A stretch of 64,000 nucleotides of DNA from Qipengyuania xiapuensis. GTDB taxonomy: Bacteria > Pseudomonadota > Alphaproteobacteria > Sphingomonadales > Sphingomonadaceae. Numbering within the stretch: the first letter of the stretch is position 1; the number at the start of each line of letters is the position of its first letter. Of this stretch, positions 8,537 to 18,178 are shown in pieces. The notes under the pieces are model-generated. The model did no database searches and had not been told where the DNA came from. It was given only the letters and a program-made list of their open reading frames with translations. The stretch covers positions 1,178,001 through 1,242,000 of the forward strand of contig NZ_JAIGNL010000001.1 of the NCBI RefSeq assembly GCF_019711395.1, read 5' to 3'. Both the position numbers and the translations under genes were made by a program.

Positions 8537-9130
8537 CTAGCGAAGCCGCCGCGAAGGCGGATCGATCATTGCCGCTTCGCCGGTGCGCTTCTCGCCCGCG
8601 ATCATGACGGCAATGGTGCGCAGGATGATCCTGCAGTCGAGGCCGAGCGAGGCATTGCGAACATAGTCGAGGTCCAGCGCCACCTTCTCGTCGAGACTGA
8701 GCAACGTATTGCCGTTGACCTGCGCCCAGCCGGTTAGCCCCGGCCGCACCTGTCCTCGCTGGCGACCGCGTTCTCCGAGCGACGCTATGGTACCGGGAAG
8801 CAACGGGCGGGGGCCAACGAACGCCATGTCGCCGCGCACGATGGACCAAAGGCCGGGCAGTTCGTCGAGCCGCGAACGGCGCAGGAAGCGTCCCCAGGCC
8901 GTCACGCGCTGTCCGTCGGGAAGCAATCGACCTTCCGCGTCGCGGGCATCGTTCATCGAGCGGAACTTGACCATGGTGAAGGGCTGTCCGTGCAAGCCCG
9001 AGCGCTCTTGCCGGAAAAGCACTGGCCCGCCCATCGAGATGAGCGAGACCAGTGCCAATAATGCTGCAACGGGCGCCAACAGGAGTAGCATGACCGCCGC
9101 AGCAAACCGGCTGGGGACCTCGGCGAGCAC
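8537..9130 (-). CDS. Small monotopic phosphoglycosyl transferase (initiating sugar transferase)
   Basis: 197 residues of the bacterial sugar transferase family (PglC/WcaJ catalytic core only). One N-terminal hydrophobic hairpin is followed by FTMVKFRSMNDARD, then LRRSRLDELPGLWSIVRGDMAFVGPRPLLP, which holds the Asp-Glu catalytic dyad, and PGLTGWAQVNG. It transfers a sugar-1-phosphate from a nucleotide sugar to undecaprenyl phosphate to start repeat-unit assembly at the inner membrane. It starts five bases after the Wzc-type gene ends, so the two are cotranscribed. The absence of the large N-terminal domain of WcaJ makes it PglC-like. Confidence 0.93.
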   Translation of the reverse strand: MLAEVPSRFAAAVMLLLLAPVAALLALVSLISMGGPVLFRQERSGLHGQPFTMVKFRSMNDARDAEGRLLPDGQRVTAWGRFLRRSRLDELPGLWSIVRGDMAFVGPRPLLPGTIASLGERGRQRGQVRPGLTGWAQVNGNTLLSLDEKVALDLDYVRNASLGLDCRIILRTIAVMIAGEKRTGEAAMIDPPSRRLR

Positions 9131-9135
9131 CGGAA

Positions 9136-11463
9136 CTAACCGGCTTCGACGCTCGGACGAAGTCCACCACGCAGCTGGTTCAGGAAACGCTTAAAGCGGG
9201 TGAACGACTGCGGTTGCTCGAAATCATCGGAGTAATAATCCGAGGAGTCGACATAGAATTGCACCGAGTCCCCATAGCGGCGCCTTGCGTGCTCGGCGTA
9301 ATCGACATGGTCGAAGATCACGGCGTTGACCGACTGGCCGAGAAGCTCGAGCGCGGCATTCATCTGCTCGCTGGTCGTCCGGCCCCAGCGCGAGACCATC
9401 AGCGTGTGGTCTGCAAACTGGCCCATCGCGCGTGCGTCGCGCACCGCCAGGGTGGCAGGTGCGTTGATGACGATGAAATCGAAGCGCTCGCGAAGCTCGT
9501 CGATCAGCTGCGTGAGGCGTCGCGATGACAACAGCGCTGCCGGATCATCGACCGGACGCCGCGTGCTGAGCAAAGTGATGTGCCCGGGCTCGATGTCTTC
9601 GACGAAGGAGGCGTGGTCCTCGTCGAAACTCTCGATGCCGATAGGGAAGGCAGAATCGAGATCCACCTGCCCCGTGAAGATATCGAGCAGGTCGGGTGCC
9701 TCGGCATTGTTCTGCAGTTTCTGCAGGATCCCTCGCTTGCGAAGGTCGAGATCGAGAACCACGGCCCTGTCGCCCGCAGCAACGCTTGCCGCGGCAAGTG
9801 TCAGCGAGACAGTCGACTTGCCATCGCCCGGCAGCGGCGAGGTGACGAGCACGACCTGCGAGCCATTGCGCTCGCGCAGCATGCGCACATCGGTATAGGC
9901 CGAGCGGGCAACCTCCGCGAACAGCGACTGGGGGTCCTCGATAACGGGGCTCTCGTTCGGATCGTCTGCGAGCGAACCGTCGGGCAGCGCCGGCAACATG
10001 CCGAAAGTCGGAAGCGCGAAGTTGCGCCGGACTTCTTTCGCCGTCCTGAGGCGGTCGTCGAGGAATTCGCGAACGAATGCGGCGAGGAATGCGATCACGA
10101 TCGAACCGATGAGCGCGAACAGCGTCATCTTGAGCGGTGCCGGTGCAACGGCATCGTAGTCTGGCACTGCCGATGAAACGATGGTGGTCGACACGCCTTC
10201 GAGCTGCATCTGCGAGCGGATTTGCTCTACGCGGTCCGCGATCGCGCTGTAGGCTTGGTCGGCGAGCGTGGATTCGCGCACGAGCTGTTCGAGCGCGACC
10301 GAGTTCTCGACATTGCGGTATGCCGCGCCTTCGAGTTGCGAGGCGATACCCGCGAGGCGGGCAGCGGTTGCCGCGTCGCGCGAGGCCTCGCTCTGCGCCA
10401 GTTGACGCATGCGGGCGGCATTCGCGGCATTCACTTCGTCAGCCGCGGACTGTGCGCGGGCGCGCTCGGTCGCGAGGTTCTGGTCCACGGTTGCTAGCTG
10501 GGACGACACGCGCACCATGTCGGGGTGGTTGGGACCGAAACTGGTCGCAAGTTTCGATTGTTCGGAGACGAGCTCCGCGCGCTGGCGTTCGAGCGTCTGC
10601 ACTGCGGCCGAAGTTGCATTGGCCGAGCTCGACATGGTGCTTGCCGAAGCCACGCCGCCGCTGCGCGCTGCAGATCCCGCGCGCATTGCGCTGGCCGAGG
10701 CTGCCTGGGCGGCAATACGGTTCACCTGCGCCATGTCTTCAGCACCGCCTGCACCAACGAGCATGCGGTTCTCGGCCCGGAAATCGGCCACCCTCTGTGC
10801 TGCCTCCCTGGCGGTTTCTCCGCGGGTTTCCATTTCTTCCTCGAGCGAAGCGAGGAGTTCCTCGCGCCGGCGCTCACTGGTCTCGTTGCGGACGGTGCCG
10901 ACCGAAACGGGCAGCTGGTTGGCGATCTCGGCTGCGAGCTCGGGCGAGCGCGAGCTGACGGTGATCTGCAGCAGGTCCGAATTCGGCTCCGAGGTGACCG
11001 ACACCATGTCGATGACCTTGTTGATCGCCGCCTGGCGCAATTCCTGTTCGGGAAGATCGAACCCACCCAGTTCACGGGCGAAATCGGAATTCCTCAGCAG
11101 CGCGAGATCGTCGATCAGGCGTGAGGCGGATGCACGGGATCGGTGCAGGCGTACGGCGTTCGCGACACGCTGTGCGTTGCGCGAACTGATGTCGGCCTGG
11201 TTCGTCCCGACCTCGTCGATCAGCTCGACCTGCGCGTGGCTCGTGGCTTGATAGATCGTGGGAGAGATCAACTGCTGGAAGAGCACTCCCAGTGTGATCG
11301 TCGCGACGATGGCGATGATCATCTTGCGGTAGCGCTCCGCAATCCGCAGCAGGTCGCGCAAGGAGATCGGTCTGACGATGTCCTGCGAGAGCGGGTGGGC
11401 CGAAAGCTGGGCAGGACCGGCCGGTACCTGGCTAGCGTATGTTGGTGCGAGGGCGTTCTGCAT
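9136..11463 (-). CDS. Wzc-type polysaccharide co-polymerase with C-terminal tyrosine autokinase
   Basis: About 775 residues. An N-terminal Wzz domain has a transmembrane helix near residue 50 (MIIAIVATITLGVLF), then a long periplasmic coiled-coil part with a second helix near residue 430. The cytoplasmic BY-kinase domain shows Walker A GDGKST (about residue 547), Walker A' VVLDLDLRKRG and a tyrosine-rich tail (FYVDSSDYYSDDF) for autophosphorylation. It controls chain length and couples polymerization to export. Start at the ATG at 11463; an in-frame GTG lies six codons upstream. Downstream of it, in the same operon, is the phosphoglycosyl transferase. Confidence 0.92.
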   Translation of the reverse strand: MQNALAPTYASQVPAGPAQLSAHPLSQDIVRPISLRDLLRIAERYRKMIIAIVATITLGVLFQQLISPTIYQATSHAQVELIDEVGTNQADISSRNAQRVANAVRLHRSRASASRLIDDLALLRNSDFARELGGFDLPEQELRQAAINKVIDMVSVTSEPNSDLLQITVSSRSPELAAEIANQLPVSVGTVRNETSERRREELLASLEEEMETRGETAREAAQRVADFRAENRMLVGAGGAEDMAQVNRIAAQAASASAMRAGSAARSGGVASASTMSSSANATSAAVQTLERQRAELVSEQSKLATSFGPNHPDMVRVSSQLATVDQNLATERARAQSAADEVNAANAARMRQLAQSEASRDAATAARLAGIASQLEGAAYRNVENSVALEQLVRESTLADQAYSAIADRVEQIRSQMQLEGVSTTIVSSAVPDYDAVAPAPLKMTLFALIGSIVIAFLAAFVREFLDDRLRTAKEVRRNFALPTFGMLPALPDGSLADDPNESPVIEDPQSLFAEVARSAYTDVRMLRERNGSQVVLVTSPLPGDGKSTVSLTLAAASVAAGDRAVVLDLDLRKRGILQKLQNNAEAPDLLDIFTGQVDLDSAFPIGIESFDEDHASFVEDIEPGHITLLSTRRPVDDPAALLSSRRLTQLIDELRERFDFIVINAPATLAVRDARAMGQFADHTLMVSRWGRTTSEQMNAALELLGQSVNAVIFDHVDYAEHARRRYGDSVQFYVDSSDYYSDDFEQPQSFTRFKRFLNQLRGGLRPSVEAG

Positions 11464-11556
11464 GGCGATTGGATTATGCACCCGGCCGCAGAGCGCGCCT
11501 ATCGGGCAGAGGTGTGGAAGGCAGGGTAAAGGGGCTTAGCCCATTCGGGTAGTCGG

Positions 11557-12720
11557 CTAGCTTGCGCTGATTAGCCGCCGATAGAGATCGATGTGGCGCG
11601 CCGCAGTATTCCCGATCGAAAAACGCTTTCCGGTGGCAAGGGCACCTGCCGATAGCCGGCTATAGATTTCGGAATTTCTCACCAGGGTCAGGATGCTTTC
11701 GGCAATCGCGTCGGGATTGTCGACCGGACAGAGAAGGCCGTTCTTACCGTGAGCGATCAGGTCCCGGTTGCCGGGAACGTCGGTGGCGACCACTGGCAGC
11801 CCCTTTGCCATGGCCTCGAGGATCGCAACAGACTGACCCTCGTAGAGCGAGGTGTTGAGGAAGATGTCGGTCTCGTCGAGCAGGTCCGGCACATCTCCTC
11901 GCTCGCCGAGAAAGCGAACCATGTCCTTGTCCGGCAGCCGTTCGGCTTCTGCGCGGAACTGTTCAAGCGGCCTCCCGCTTCCCGCAATGGCGAACTGCGG
12001 CGGCTCGCTATTGCCCAGTCGGGCCGCCAGACGGCGAGCGACGTCGAGGAGGAGAGGATAGTTCTTCTGCTCCGAAATGGCTCCCACGCTGAGGATCCGG
12101 GCCGGTGTTCCTACCGACTTGCGCGGTTCGGAGGCGGCGAAATCCTCGCCGGGGCCATTGGGTATCGTGGTGACCGGCCGCTTGCTGAGGCGAGCGTAGA
12201 TATCCTCCGTCTCGGGCGAGATCGCCACGTACTCGTCGACATATGCATCAAGGGCAGGGAATATGTGCCGCGGGAAGGAAAGCCGGCTGTTGTGATGTGT
12301 CAGGCAGGTCGGCCCGCGATAGCGCGACAGGGCCAGCATCGGAACCGCGCGTGCCGTATGCAGGTGCACGACATCCGGCGCCTCTCCTCTCAGCAGGCGA
12401 CGCAGCGGCGAAGCGGCCGAGAGGGGGTTCCGCGACTTGGGCAGCTTCAATGATGTGAACTGTCCGCCCGTATCTTCGATACGCTGGCGCAAGGCTGCCT
12501 CGGTGGTCTCGGAATTGCCCAGCTCGGTTGCGTCACACAGTGCGATGACATGGTGACGCCAACCCGCCTTCACGAATTCGCGGTTCAGATTGACCACGAG
12601 CATTTCGGCCCCGCCCGATGTCAGGCTGGTAATCACCGACCAGACCGTCTGCGACGGTACCGTAGCCTCCTCGGTCAGCGGCTTCTCCGCGATCCGGGCT
12701 TCAAGACCCGCGACGTTCAT
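11557..12720 (-). CDS. Glycosyltransferase, GT4 family
   Basis: 387 residues, GT-B fold. N-terminal SLTSGGAEMLVVNLNREF is the GT4 acceptor-domain glycine motif. The donor domain carries ILSVGAISEQKNYPLLLDV and the E-x7-E region NTSLYEGQSVAILEAMAKGLP. Its ATG overlaps the flippase stop (ATGA), making it the last gene of a polymerase-flippase-GT operon on the minus strand. It presumably adds one sugar of the repeat unit on the cytoplasmic side; specificity is unknown. Confidence 0.88.
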   Translation of the reverse strand: MNVAGLEARIAEKPLTEEATVPSQTVWSVITSLTSGGAEMLVVNLNREFVKAGWRHHVIALCDATELGNSETTEAALRQRIEDTGGQFTSLKLPKSRNPLSAASPLRRLLRGEAPDVVHLHTARAVPMLALSRYRGPTCLTHHNSRLSFPRHIFPALDAYVDEYVAISPETEDIYARLSKRPVTTIPNGPGEDFAASEPRKSVGTPARILSVGAISEQKNYPLLLDVARRLAARLGNSEPPQFAIAGSGRPLEQFRAEAERLPDKDMVRFLGERGDVPDLLDETDIFLNTSLYEGQSVAILEAMAKGLPVVATDVPGNRDLIAHGKNGLLCPVDNPDAIAESILTLVRNSEIYSRLSAGALATGKRFSIGNTAARHIDLYRRLISAS

Positions 12721-14093
12721 GGCTTCTCACTCGCGCCACGAGCCCCGATCCCGCGCCACATGGCGATGTCGAGGCAGACGGCGGTGAACAGGCCGAAGGC
12801 GATGTGCGCAAAGTTTGCACCCAGCGGTCCGAGCTGCGGGATTGCCAGCAATGCGACTGCGAAGAATAGGGCCGTTGCGGCCGCAGCAACCACCAGCACC
12901 AGGCCAGGCCTGTTCATGGCCAGCAGCGCCGAACGCGACGGTGCGGCGTGAAGGATGAGGCCGACCGCCACGAGTTGGGCGAGGAGCAGCGGGAAAAGAT
13001 CCGCAAAATCGTTGCCGAGCGCGAAGACCAGCAGCGGCTCTCCGGTGAGGAAGATGATAAAGATCGCGGCGAGGGCGAGAGCTGCGAGCACAAGCTGCAC
13101 CGACGTTACGATCTTGCTCATGTTGCGCCACGCCACTCCCGTCCAGACGCGGGCCATGTCCGGATAGACAACGGTCTGCACCAGGTCGCCAGCCTGCTGC
13201 GCCACCTTCGCAATGCGCCTGGCGAGGTAGTAGAGGCCGGCCCCGGTAGGTCCGACCAATGCGCCGACGAGCAGGGTATCGACCTCGTGCGTCAGTGTTC
13301 GAAGCATGGAAGAAAGGTTTGTCGAGAACGCGAACTTGAGGAAGCCGGGATAGCGCTGCCTCAGGCCGCGCCAGCTTGCCCGCAGCGGATTGGGAACCCC
13401 TTGGTCGCGCAGCGCCCTGAAGCCGGCCAGATTGAACAGCATCGCGTCGAAGATCTGCGCGGCAGTCCAGAGCAGCACAAAGCTGGCGAGGCCGTCCCCA
13501 CGAGCGAGCAGTACGAGCGTGCCCAAGAGGCGAAGCAGGCCCGAAAAGCCCTGGATATAGGCGAGCGTGCGAAACCTTCCGGACATCCTGAGAGCCGCAC
13601 TCGGCATGCCCCGGATGTTCAGTGCGATGGCGCATGCATAGATTGCCACGAGGTGCAGCTGGTCGGCTTCGAGACCGAAGAATTGACCGAGGAACAGGCC
13701 TGCCGAGATGGCGAGGACCGCTGCCAGCAGCGCGCTGCATATGTCGAGGAGCAGTCCGAATGCATAAAGTCGTGAAAGGCTTTGAGCGTCGCCGGAATTC
13801 TCCTCCTGCGCGACATATCGGATCAGGGGCTGCCACGATTCGAAGCGGACAAGTCGCTCGCTCACTCGACCGACAGCAAGGATCAGCGCCAAGGCCCCGA
13901 ATTCGGCCGCACCAAGCGCCCGTGCCGCAAGCGAAATACTGGCGAACATGAGAATGGCGACACCGAAATTGCCGGTCAGCAGATGGGCGATGCTCGCGAT
14001 GCGGCTTCTCACCAGTTCGCCGAGCGAATGGGCGCTGGCATTCGTGCCCGAACCGCCATCCACGGCGCCACGCAGGTCGTGAGTCCGGCTCAT
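12717..14093 (-). CDS. Wzx-type flippase (polysaccharide transporter, MOP superfamily)
   Basis: 458 residues with 12 or more predicted membrane helices. The N-terminal LLTGNFGVAILMFASISLAARALGAAEFGALAL is the classic first helix pair of lipid-linked oligosaccharide flippases. It moves undecaprenyl-diphosphate-linked repeat units across the inner membrane. Start set at MSRTHD at 14093, which overlaps the polymerase stop by four bases. Its stop in turn overlaps the downstream GT4 gene by four bases. This tight coupling with a polymerase and a transferase supports a Wzx/Wzy-dependent pathway. Confidence 0.85.
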   Translation of the reverse strand: MSRTHDLRGAVDGGSGTNASAHSLGELVRSRIASIAHLLTGNFGVAILMFASISLAARALGAAEFGALALILAVGRVSERLVRFESWQPLIRYVAQEENSGDAQSLSRLYAFGLLLDICSALLAAVLAISAGLFLGQFFGLEADQLHLVAIYACAIALNIRGMPSAALRMSGRFRTLAYIQGFSGLLRLLGTLVLLARGDGLASFVLLWTAAQIFDAMLFNLAGFRALRDQGVPNPLRASWRGLRQRYPGFLKFAFSTNLSSMLRTLTHEVDTLLVGALVGPTGAGLYYLARRIAKVAQQAGDLVQTVVYPDMARVWTGVAWRNMSKIVTSVQLVLAALALAAIFIIFLTGEPLLVFALGNDFADLFPLLLAQLVAVGLILHAAPSRSALLAMNRPGLVLVVAAAATALFFAVALLAIPQLGPLGANFAHIAFGLFTAVCLDIAMWRGIGARGASEKP

Positions 14094-15421
14094 GCGACCG
14101 CCCCGGCGTTGCCCCCGCGTGGCGGCGCATAGCTGGGCGGTCCGGCATAGGTCTGGAGCCAGGAGGCGACAGGAGCCATCCCGATGGCGAAGGCGAGGAG
14201 CACGGGGCCCGCCCAGATGCGGTCGTACATGTGCGGCATGGAGGCGGCGTAGGTGAAGAAGATCGACGCCATGGCGAGGCACATGGCACCGTTCAGGCGA
14301 TTGCGGCGCTGGATGTCGAAGGCTGCTGCGAACAGGCAGATGATCAGCGTGATCAGCCCGAGCAGCGACAGGATGCCGCCCTCGTTTAGCAGCAGCAGGT
14401 AGAGGTTGTGAACAGGTGCGCCGAACACGCTGACCTCGCGGAAACGGTCGACGCCGAGGCCGAAGAAGATATTGTCGTCTGCCATGCGCCAGGCTTCATC
14501 CATAAGCGCAACTCGCCCGGTGAACGTACCGGCCTGTGTCGGATCGAACGATACCAGGGCTTCGGCCACGCGGCTCAGGAAAATCTCGGGTACGGGACCG
14601 CCCATGCCGACATAGGCAATTGCCAGCAGCGCAGTCGGCACGATGATTTTGGCCATTACTCCGAAGCTCGTGAAAACGAGCAGGATGCCAAGGCCAAGCA
14701 CGCAGGCGATAAAGGAAGTCACGCTGGCGCTGGCGACCATTCCCGCAACAATCACGCCCCCGGTGAGAAAAGCGAGCCAGCCCGAGATGCGATGTCCAAG
14801 CGCTGCATGAACCAGAAGGACAAGCGCGAAGGCGCATTGGGCGCCATTGGAGTTGGGTTCCCCGGTCATCGCCCCGAGGCGGCCGTTGCCCATCAGGAAG
14901 GTCCGTCCGACGATCGGCGTGAGGTCCTCATAGGTGTAAAACTGGATCGCAATCACGCCGATCAGCTGCGACAGCGCCACACCGAAAACGAACGCCAGCG
15001 CCGCTCGATGCAGGGTCCATTCGCTCAGGCTGGCGAAAACCGCGGCCAGCATTGCCAGCGCGAAGAAGTACTGCCCACCGACGATGAGCCATCGGGTCGT
15101 CGCCCCATTGAGCACGGACCCGATGAGAAGTCCCCCGATCAGCATAGCTACGCCCAGCAGCCAGAATGCAGTGAAGCGCCCGAATACGGCCATTCTCAGA
15201 CGGGTTGAGAAGAGCAAGAGGAACGCCACAAGGAAGATCGCGGCCGCCGAGAAGGTGATATTCGTCGAAGGTACGCGCAGCAGGTTCCACGAAAGGAAGA
15301 AGCAGGCGATGATGGTAATCTGGCCGAATAGCGGCGCGACAGTGATCGGCGCGATGCTGGTCGCATGCCGATTTTCCGCCAATCGAGAGGCGGCGGGCAA
15401 GTCTGCGCTGTGAGACTCCAT
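14090..15421 (-). CDS. O-antigen polymerase/ligase family membrane protein (Wzy-like)
   Basis: About 443 residues with roughly ten transmembrane segments. A large periplasmic loop of Wzy_C type (PF04932-like) contains FTGRVALMDEAWRMADDNIFFGLGVDRF and HNLYLLLLNEGG, the conserved stretch of Wzy/WaaL proteins. Next to a flippase in the same operon, it is more likely the repeat-unit polymerase than a lipid A ligase. Start placed at the ATG at 15421; a longer start ten codons upstream is possible. First gene of a three-gene operon. Family assignment is sound, exact role inferred. Confidence 0.82.
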   Translation of the reverse strand: MESHSADLPAASRLAENRHATSIAPITVAPLFGQITIIACFFLSWNLLRVPSTNITFSAAAIFLVAFLLLFSTRLRMAVFGRFTAFWLLGVAMLIGGLLIGSVLNGATTRWLIVGGQYFFALAMLAAVFASLSEWTLHRAALAFVFGVALSQLIGVIAIQFYTYEDLTPIVGRTFLMGNGRLGAMTGEPNSNGAQCAFALVLLVHAALGHRISGWLAFLTGGVIVAGMVASASVTSFIACVLGLGILLVFTSFGVMAKIIVPTALLAIAYVGMGGPVPEIFLSRVAEALVSFDPTQAGTFTGRVALMDEAWRMADDNIFFGLGVDRFREVSVFGAPVHNLYLLLLNEGGILSLLGLITLIICLFAAAFDIQRRNRLNGAMCLAMASIFFTYAASMPHMYDRIWAGPVLLAFAIGMAPVASWLQTYAGPPSYAPPRGGNAGAVA

Positions 15422-15620
15422 GTCCCGATGATGTCGCCTGCCTGCACGCAAGGCAAAAGCAAGTCGGGATCGCGCGCGAATCTTTGGCAGTAGTCTCCGG
15501 CACTTTTGCCATCGACAGCGTAACTCGAATTGATAGCTGTCGGGCCGCCAGAGCGCCGCTTATCTTCCGTCCCCTCCGCAAGTTAGACGAGATGGAGGAG
15601 GACACGCGATCACGACGTTA

Positions 15621-17000
15621 GTGAAGCAAAAGCCTGCGCGGAGGGCCGCGCCGCTTACAGTGAGCACCTTCCTGTGTTTCGCGATGCTTCATGCGTGTTC
15701 GAACGGTCCTGCGGGAGATGCCGAGGGGCAGTTCACATTCGAAGGCACCCTGCCGGTCGTGGAGACTTCGGCGAACGCTTTTCCGGGCGCGCTTGGTTTC
15801 GGGGCAATCTCGAAAGGAGGGGCGGAAGGCGAGATCATCCAGGTGACTACGCTGGCCGACGACGGTCCGGGTTCCTACCGGGCCTGTGTAACAGCGGATA
15901 TGCCGCGCGTTTGCGTGTTCCGTGTGGAAGGCGTGATCCGGTTCACCGGCAGGCCTCCGATCATATCGTCGCCCTATCTCACCATTGCCGGACAGACCGC
16001 ACCTGGCGACGGAATTACCCTGGCTCACTCGGGCGCTCCGCACGGGCGCACACCGCTCGTCATCAAGGGCACCCATGACGTCGTCGTGCGCAACATACGC
16101 GTGCGGCTCGACCGGCCGGGCGGTGCGCGCGAAGCCGAAGACGGAATCACCATCGAGAACTCCCGGCGGGTTATGATCGACCATGTGAGCGTCAGCGGTG
16201 CGCGCGACGAGAACATCAACGGTTTCGCCGACAACGACGCAGTTTCCATCACCAATTCGATCTTTTCCTATGGCGTTCCGAGGCATGACAAATGCGCGCT
16301 GCTCGGCAGCGACCCGGTCGGCCCCCAGAACTTCAGCTTCATCTCGAACCTTTGCGCCCACAACGGTGACCGGAATCCCGACGTGAACTTCCCGCCCGGT
16401 TCCTGCATCGAAGTGCTCAACAACGTGTTCTACAATGCCCAGTCGGAATTCGCCGAGGTGTGGGAAGGGGCGGGCGGCACCCCGGTCTCGCTGATCGGCA
16501 ACAGCTTCGTTGCGGGACCCGATACGCGGCGCGCGACCATCGGCATCGCGAACGAGCGCATTGCCTCTACGGGGCCGGCAAGCGTCTTCCTCCACGACAA
16601 TGCGTTTCTCGGCGAGTTCACACAGGTCGCGCCGGCCACGCGCGAAAGGCTGGTCGGCGATCCGCCCTGTCCGCTGACCACGGAGCCGCGCTCCTCCCAT
16701 GAGGCGATGCTGGACGTTCTTGCGAATGCAGGTGCCATGCCGCGCGACCCCATCGACCGGCAAGTCGTCGGTGAAGTTCACGCACGCGGTGGCAGGATCG
16801 GGAGATGGCCCAAGATGCTCGCGCAGGGACGCGGCGAAAGGCCTTATCCGGACGAAGATCTCGACGGGATGGACGATGTCTGGGAGTTGGCACATGGCGC
16901 CGACACGGGAGTGTCGGACCCTTGGGGCGACGCCGATGGCGACGGTATCTCGAACCTGTCGGCGTTTCTTGCCCACCGCGATGCGGAGCTGGCACGATGA
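15621..17000 (+). CDS. Exported beta-helix lipoprotein, pectate-lyase-like
   Basis: 459 residues. The signal peptide ends in a lipobox (MLHAC, cysteine at about 26), so it is a lipoprotein. The body is a right-handed parallel beta-helix of the pectate lyase/Amb_all type: GPGSYRACV, then the TIAGQTAPGDGITL turn, VVRNIRVRL, and MIDHVSVSGARDENI, the usual WDHxS-like position. The C-terminus carries two calcium-binding thrombospondin-3-like repeats (DEDLDGMDD, GDADGDGISN). GTG start. Its stop overlaps the GT4 gene by ATGA. Likely trims or remodels the locus polysaccharide at the surface, as lyases do in sphingan loci. A related protein is at 27847. Confidence 0.83.
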   Translation: MKQKPARRAAPLTVSTFLCFAMLHACSNGPAGDAEGQFTFEGTLPVVETSANAFPGALGFGAISKGGAEGEIIQVTTLADDGPGSYRACVTADMPRVCVFRVEGVIRFTGRPPIISSPYLTIAGQTAPGDGITLAHSGAPHGRTPLVIKGTHDVVVRNIRVRLDRPGGAREAEDGITIENSRRVMIDHVSVSGARDENINGFADNDAVSITNSIFSYGVPRHDKCALLGSDPVGPQNFSFISNLCAHNGDRNPDVNFPPGSCIEVLNNVFYNAQSEFAEVWEGAGGTPVSLIGNSFVAGPDTRRATIGIANERIASTGPASVFLHDNAFLGEFTQVAPATRERLVGDPPCPLTTEPRSSHEAMLDVLANAGAMPRDPIDRQVVGEVHARGGRIGRWPKMLAQGRGERPYPDEDLDGMDDVWELAHGADTGVSDPWGDADGDGISNLSAFLAHRDAELAR

Positions 17001-18178
17001 ATGCCTCGCGGCACCCCATCGAACCCGCCGACATGGCCGATGGGCCACCACATAGGCCATTGACCGTGTGCTACCCGTTCGCGGGCGATGTGATGGGTGG
17101 CAGCCATGTCTCGCTGCGCGGACTGCTCGACGGGCTTGATCGAGACGAGGTCCGGATCATCATCGTGCCCGAGGCGCCGGACGGCAGGCTGGCCGAACAC
17201 TATGCCGCCTACGAGCAAATTCCCGATCCATCACCTCCCGACCGACCCTTCGAAGCCGGGGTACCCTTCGGAGTTTCCGAATTCTTCAGGACCCTCCCTT
17301 CCGTCATGAAGCGCGCGCGATTCCTCAAGGAACACGGGGTCGATATCGTGCATACCAACGACGGTCGAAGCCACGCGTCCTGGGCACTTCCGGCCAAGAT
17401 CGCAGGAGCCAAGTTGCTATGGCATCACCGCGGCAATCCGACCGCCCGAGGGCTTCGCTTCGTGGCTCCCTTGCTTGCAGACCGGATCGTGACCGTGTCT
17501 TCCTTCGCGCTTCCGCGGACCAAGCGCGGGTCGGCGCGTTCGGCCCGTGTGGTCCATAGCCCCTTCGATGTGTCCATCACGGTCGACAGGGTGGAGGCGC
17601 GAAAGAGGATACTCTCGGAACTCGACCTTGCCGAGGACACGGTGATCTGCGGCTATTTCGGCACCTTCATCGACCGGAAGAAGCCGCTTGAATTCATCGA
17701 AACGGTCGAGTTGCTGGCCGAACTCGAGGACCGGCCGGTCGTCGGCCTGCTGTTCGGCGAGGCCGTCGAGCCCGAACTCGGACGAGCCGTGGAGGAACGG
17801 GTCAAGGCATCGGAAGGCACCGCAATCCTGATGGGCTATCGCACACCGGGGCACGAATGGCTCGGAGGTTGCGATCTGTTGCTAGTGCCCGCGATCGAGG
17901 AGCCGCTTGGACGTACACTCGTCGAGGCGATGCTGGTCGGGACGCCCGTGGTCGCGACGCATTCAGGTGGAAATCCGGAAGCCCTGCGAGGGGATTGCGG
18001 GATATTTGTCCCACCCGGCGACTGCTTGGCCATGGCCAGGACTGCTCACGAACTCCTGGCCGACGATCTGCGTCGCAGTGATATAACCGAGCGGGCACGG
18101 GTGAGCGCGAAGGACAGGTTCTCACGAGAGAGGCATGTAGCTGCCATCGAGGCGATCTACCACGAACTGGTTCAGTAG
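16997..18178 (+). CDS. Glycosyltransferase, GT4 family
   Basis: 393 residues. The N-terminal domain shows GDVMGGSHVSLRGLL (glycine motif) and DIVHTNDGRSH. The C-terminal domain shows ICGYFGTFIDRKKPLEFIE and the donor-binding VPAIEEPLGRTLVEAMLVGTP with the E-x7-E pattern. The start overlaps the upstream lyase-like gene by four bases; the longer reading upstream is out-of-family sequence. The last seven bases overlap the convergent end of the beta-barrel gene. Presumably adds a sugar to the lipid-linked repeat; specificity unknown. Confidence 0.87.
   Translation: MNASRHPIEPADMADGPPHRPLTVCYPFAGDVMGGSHVSLRGLLDGLDRDEVRIIIVPEAPDGRLAEHYAAYEQIPDPSPPDRPFEAGVPFGVSEFFRTLPSVMKRARFLKEHGVDIVHTNDGRSHASWALPAKIAGAKLLWHHRGNPTARGLRFVAPLLADRIVTVSSFALPRTKRGSARSARVVHSPFDVSITVDRVEARKRILSELDLAEDTVICGYFGTFIDRKKPLEFIETVELLAELEDRPVVGLLFGEAVEPELGRAVEERVKASEGTAILMGYRTPGHEWLGGCDLLLVPAIEEPLGRTLVEAMLVGTPVVATHSGGNPEALRGDCGIFVPPGDCLAMARTAHELLADDLRRSDITERARVSAKDRFSRERHVAAIEAIYHELVQ

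Noticed and set aside
15618..17060. 480-codon minus-strand open frame across the first lyase-like gene
   Set aside because: The plus strand carries a recognisable signal peptide and beta-helix protein; the opposite frame has none.
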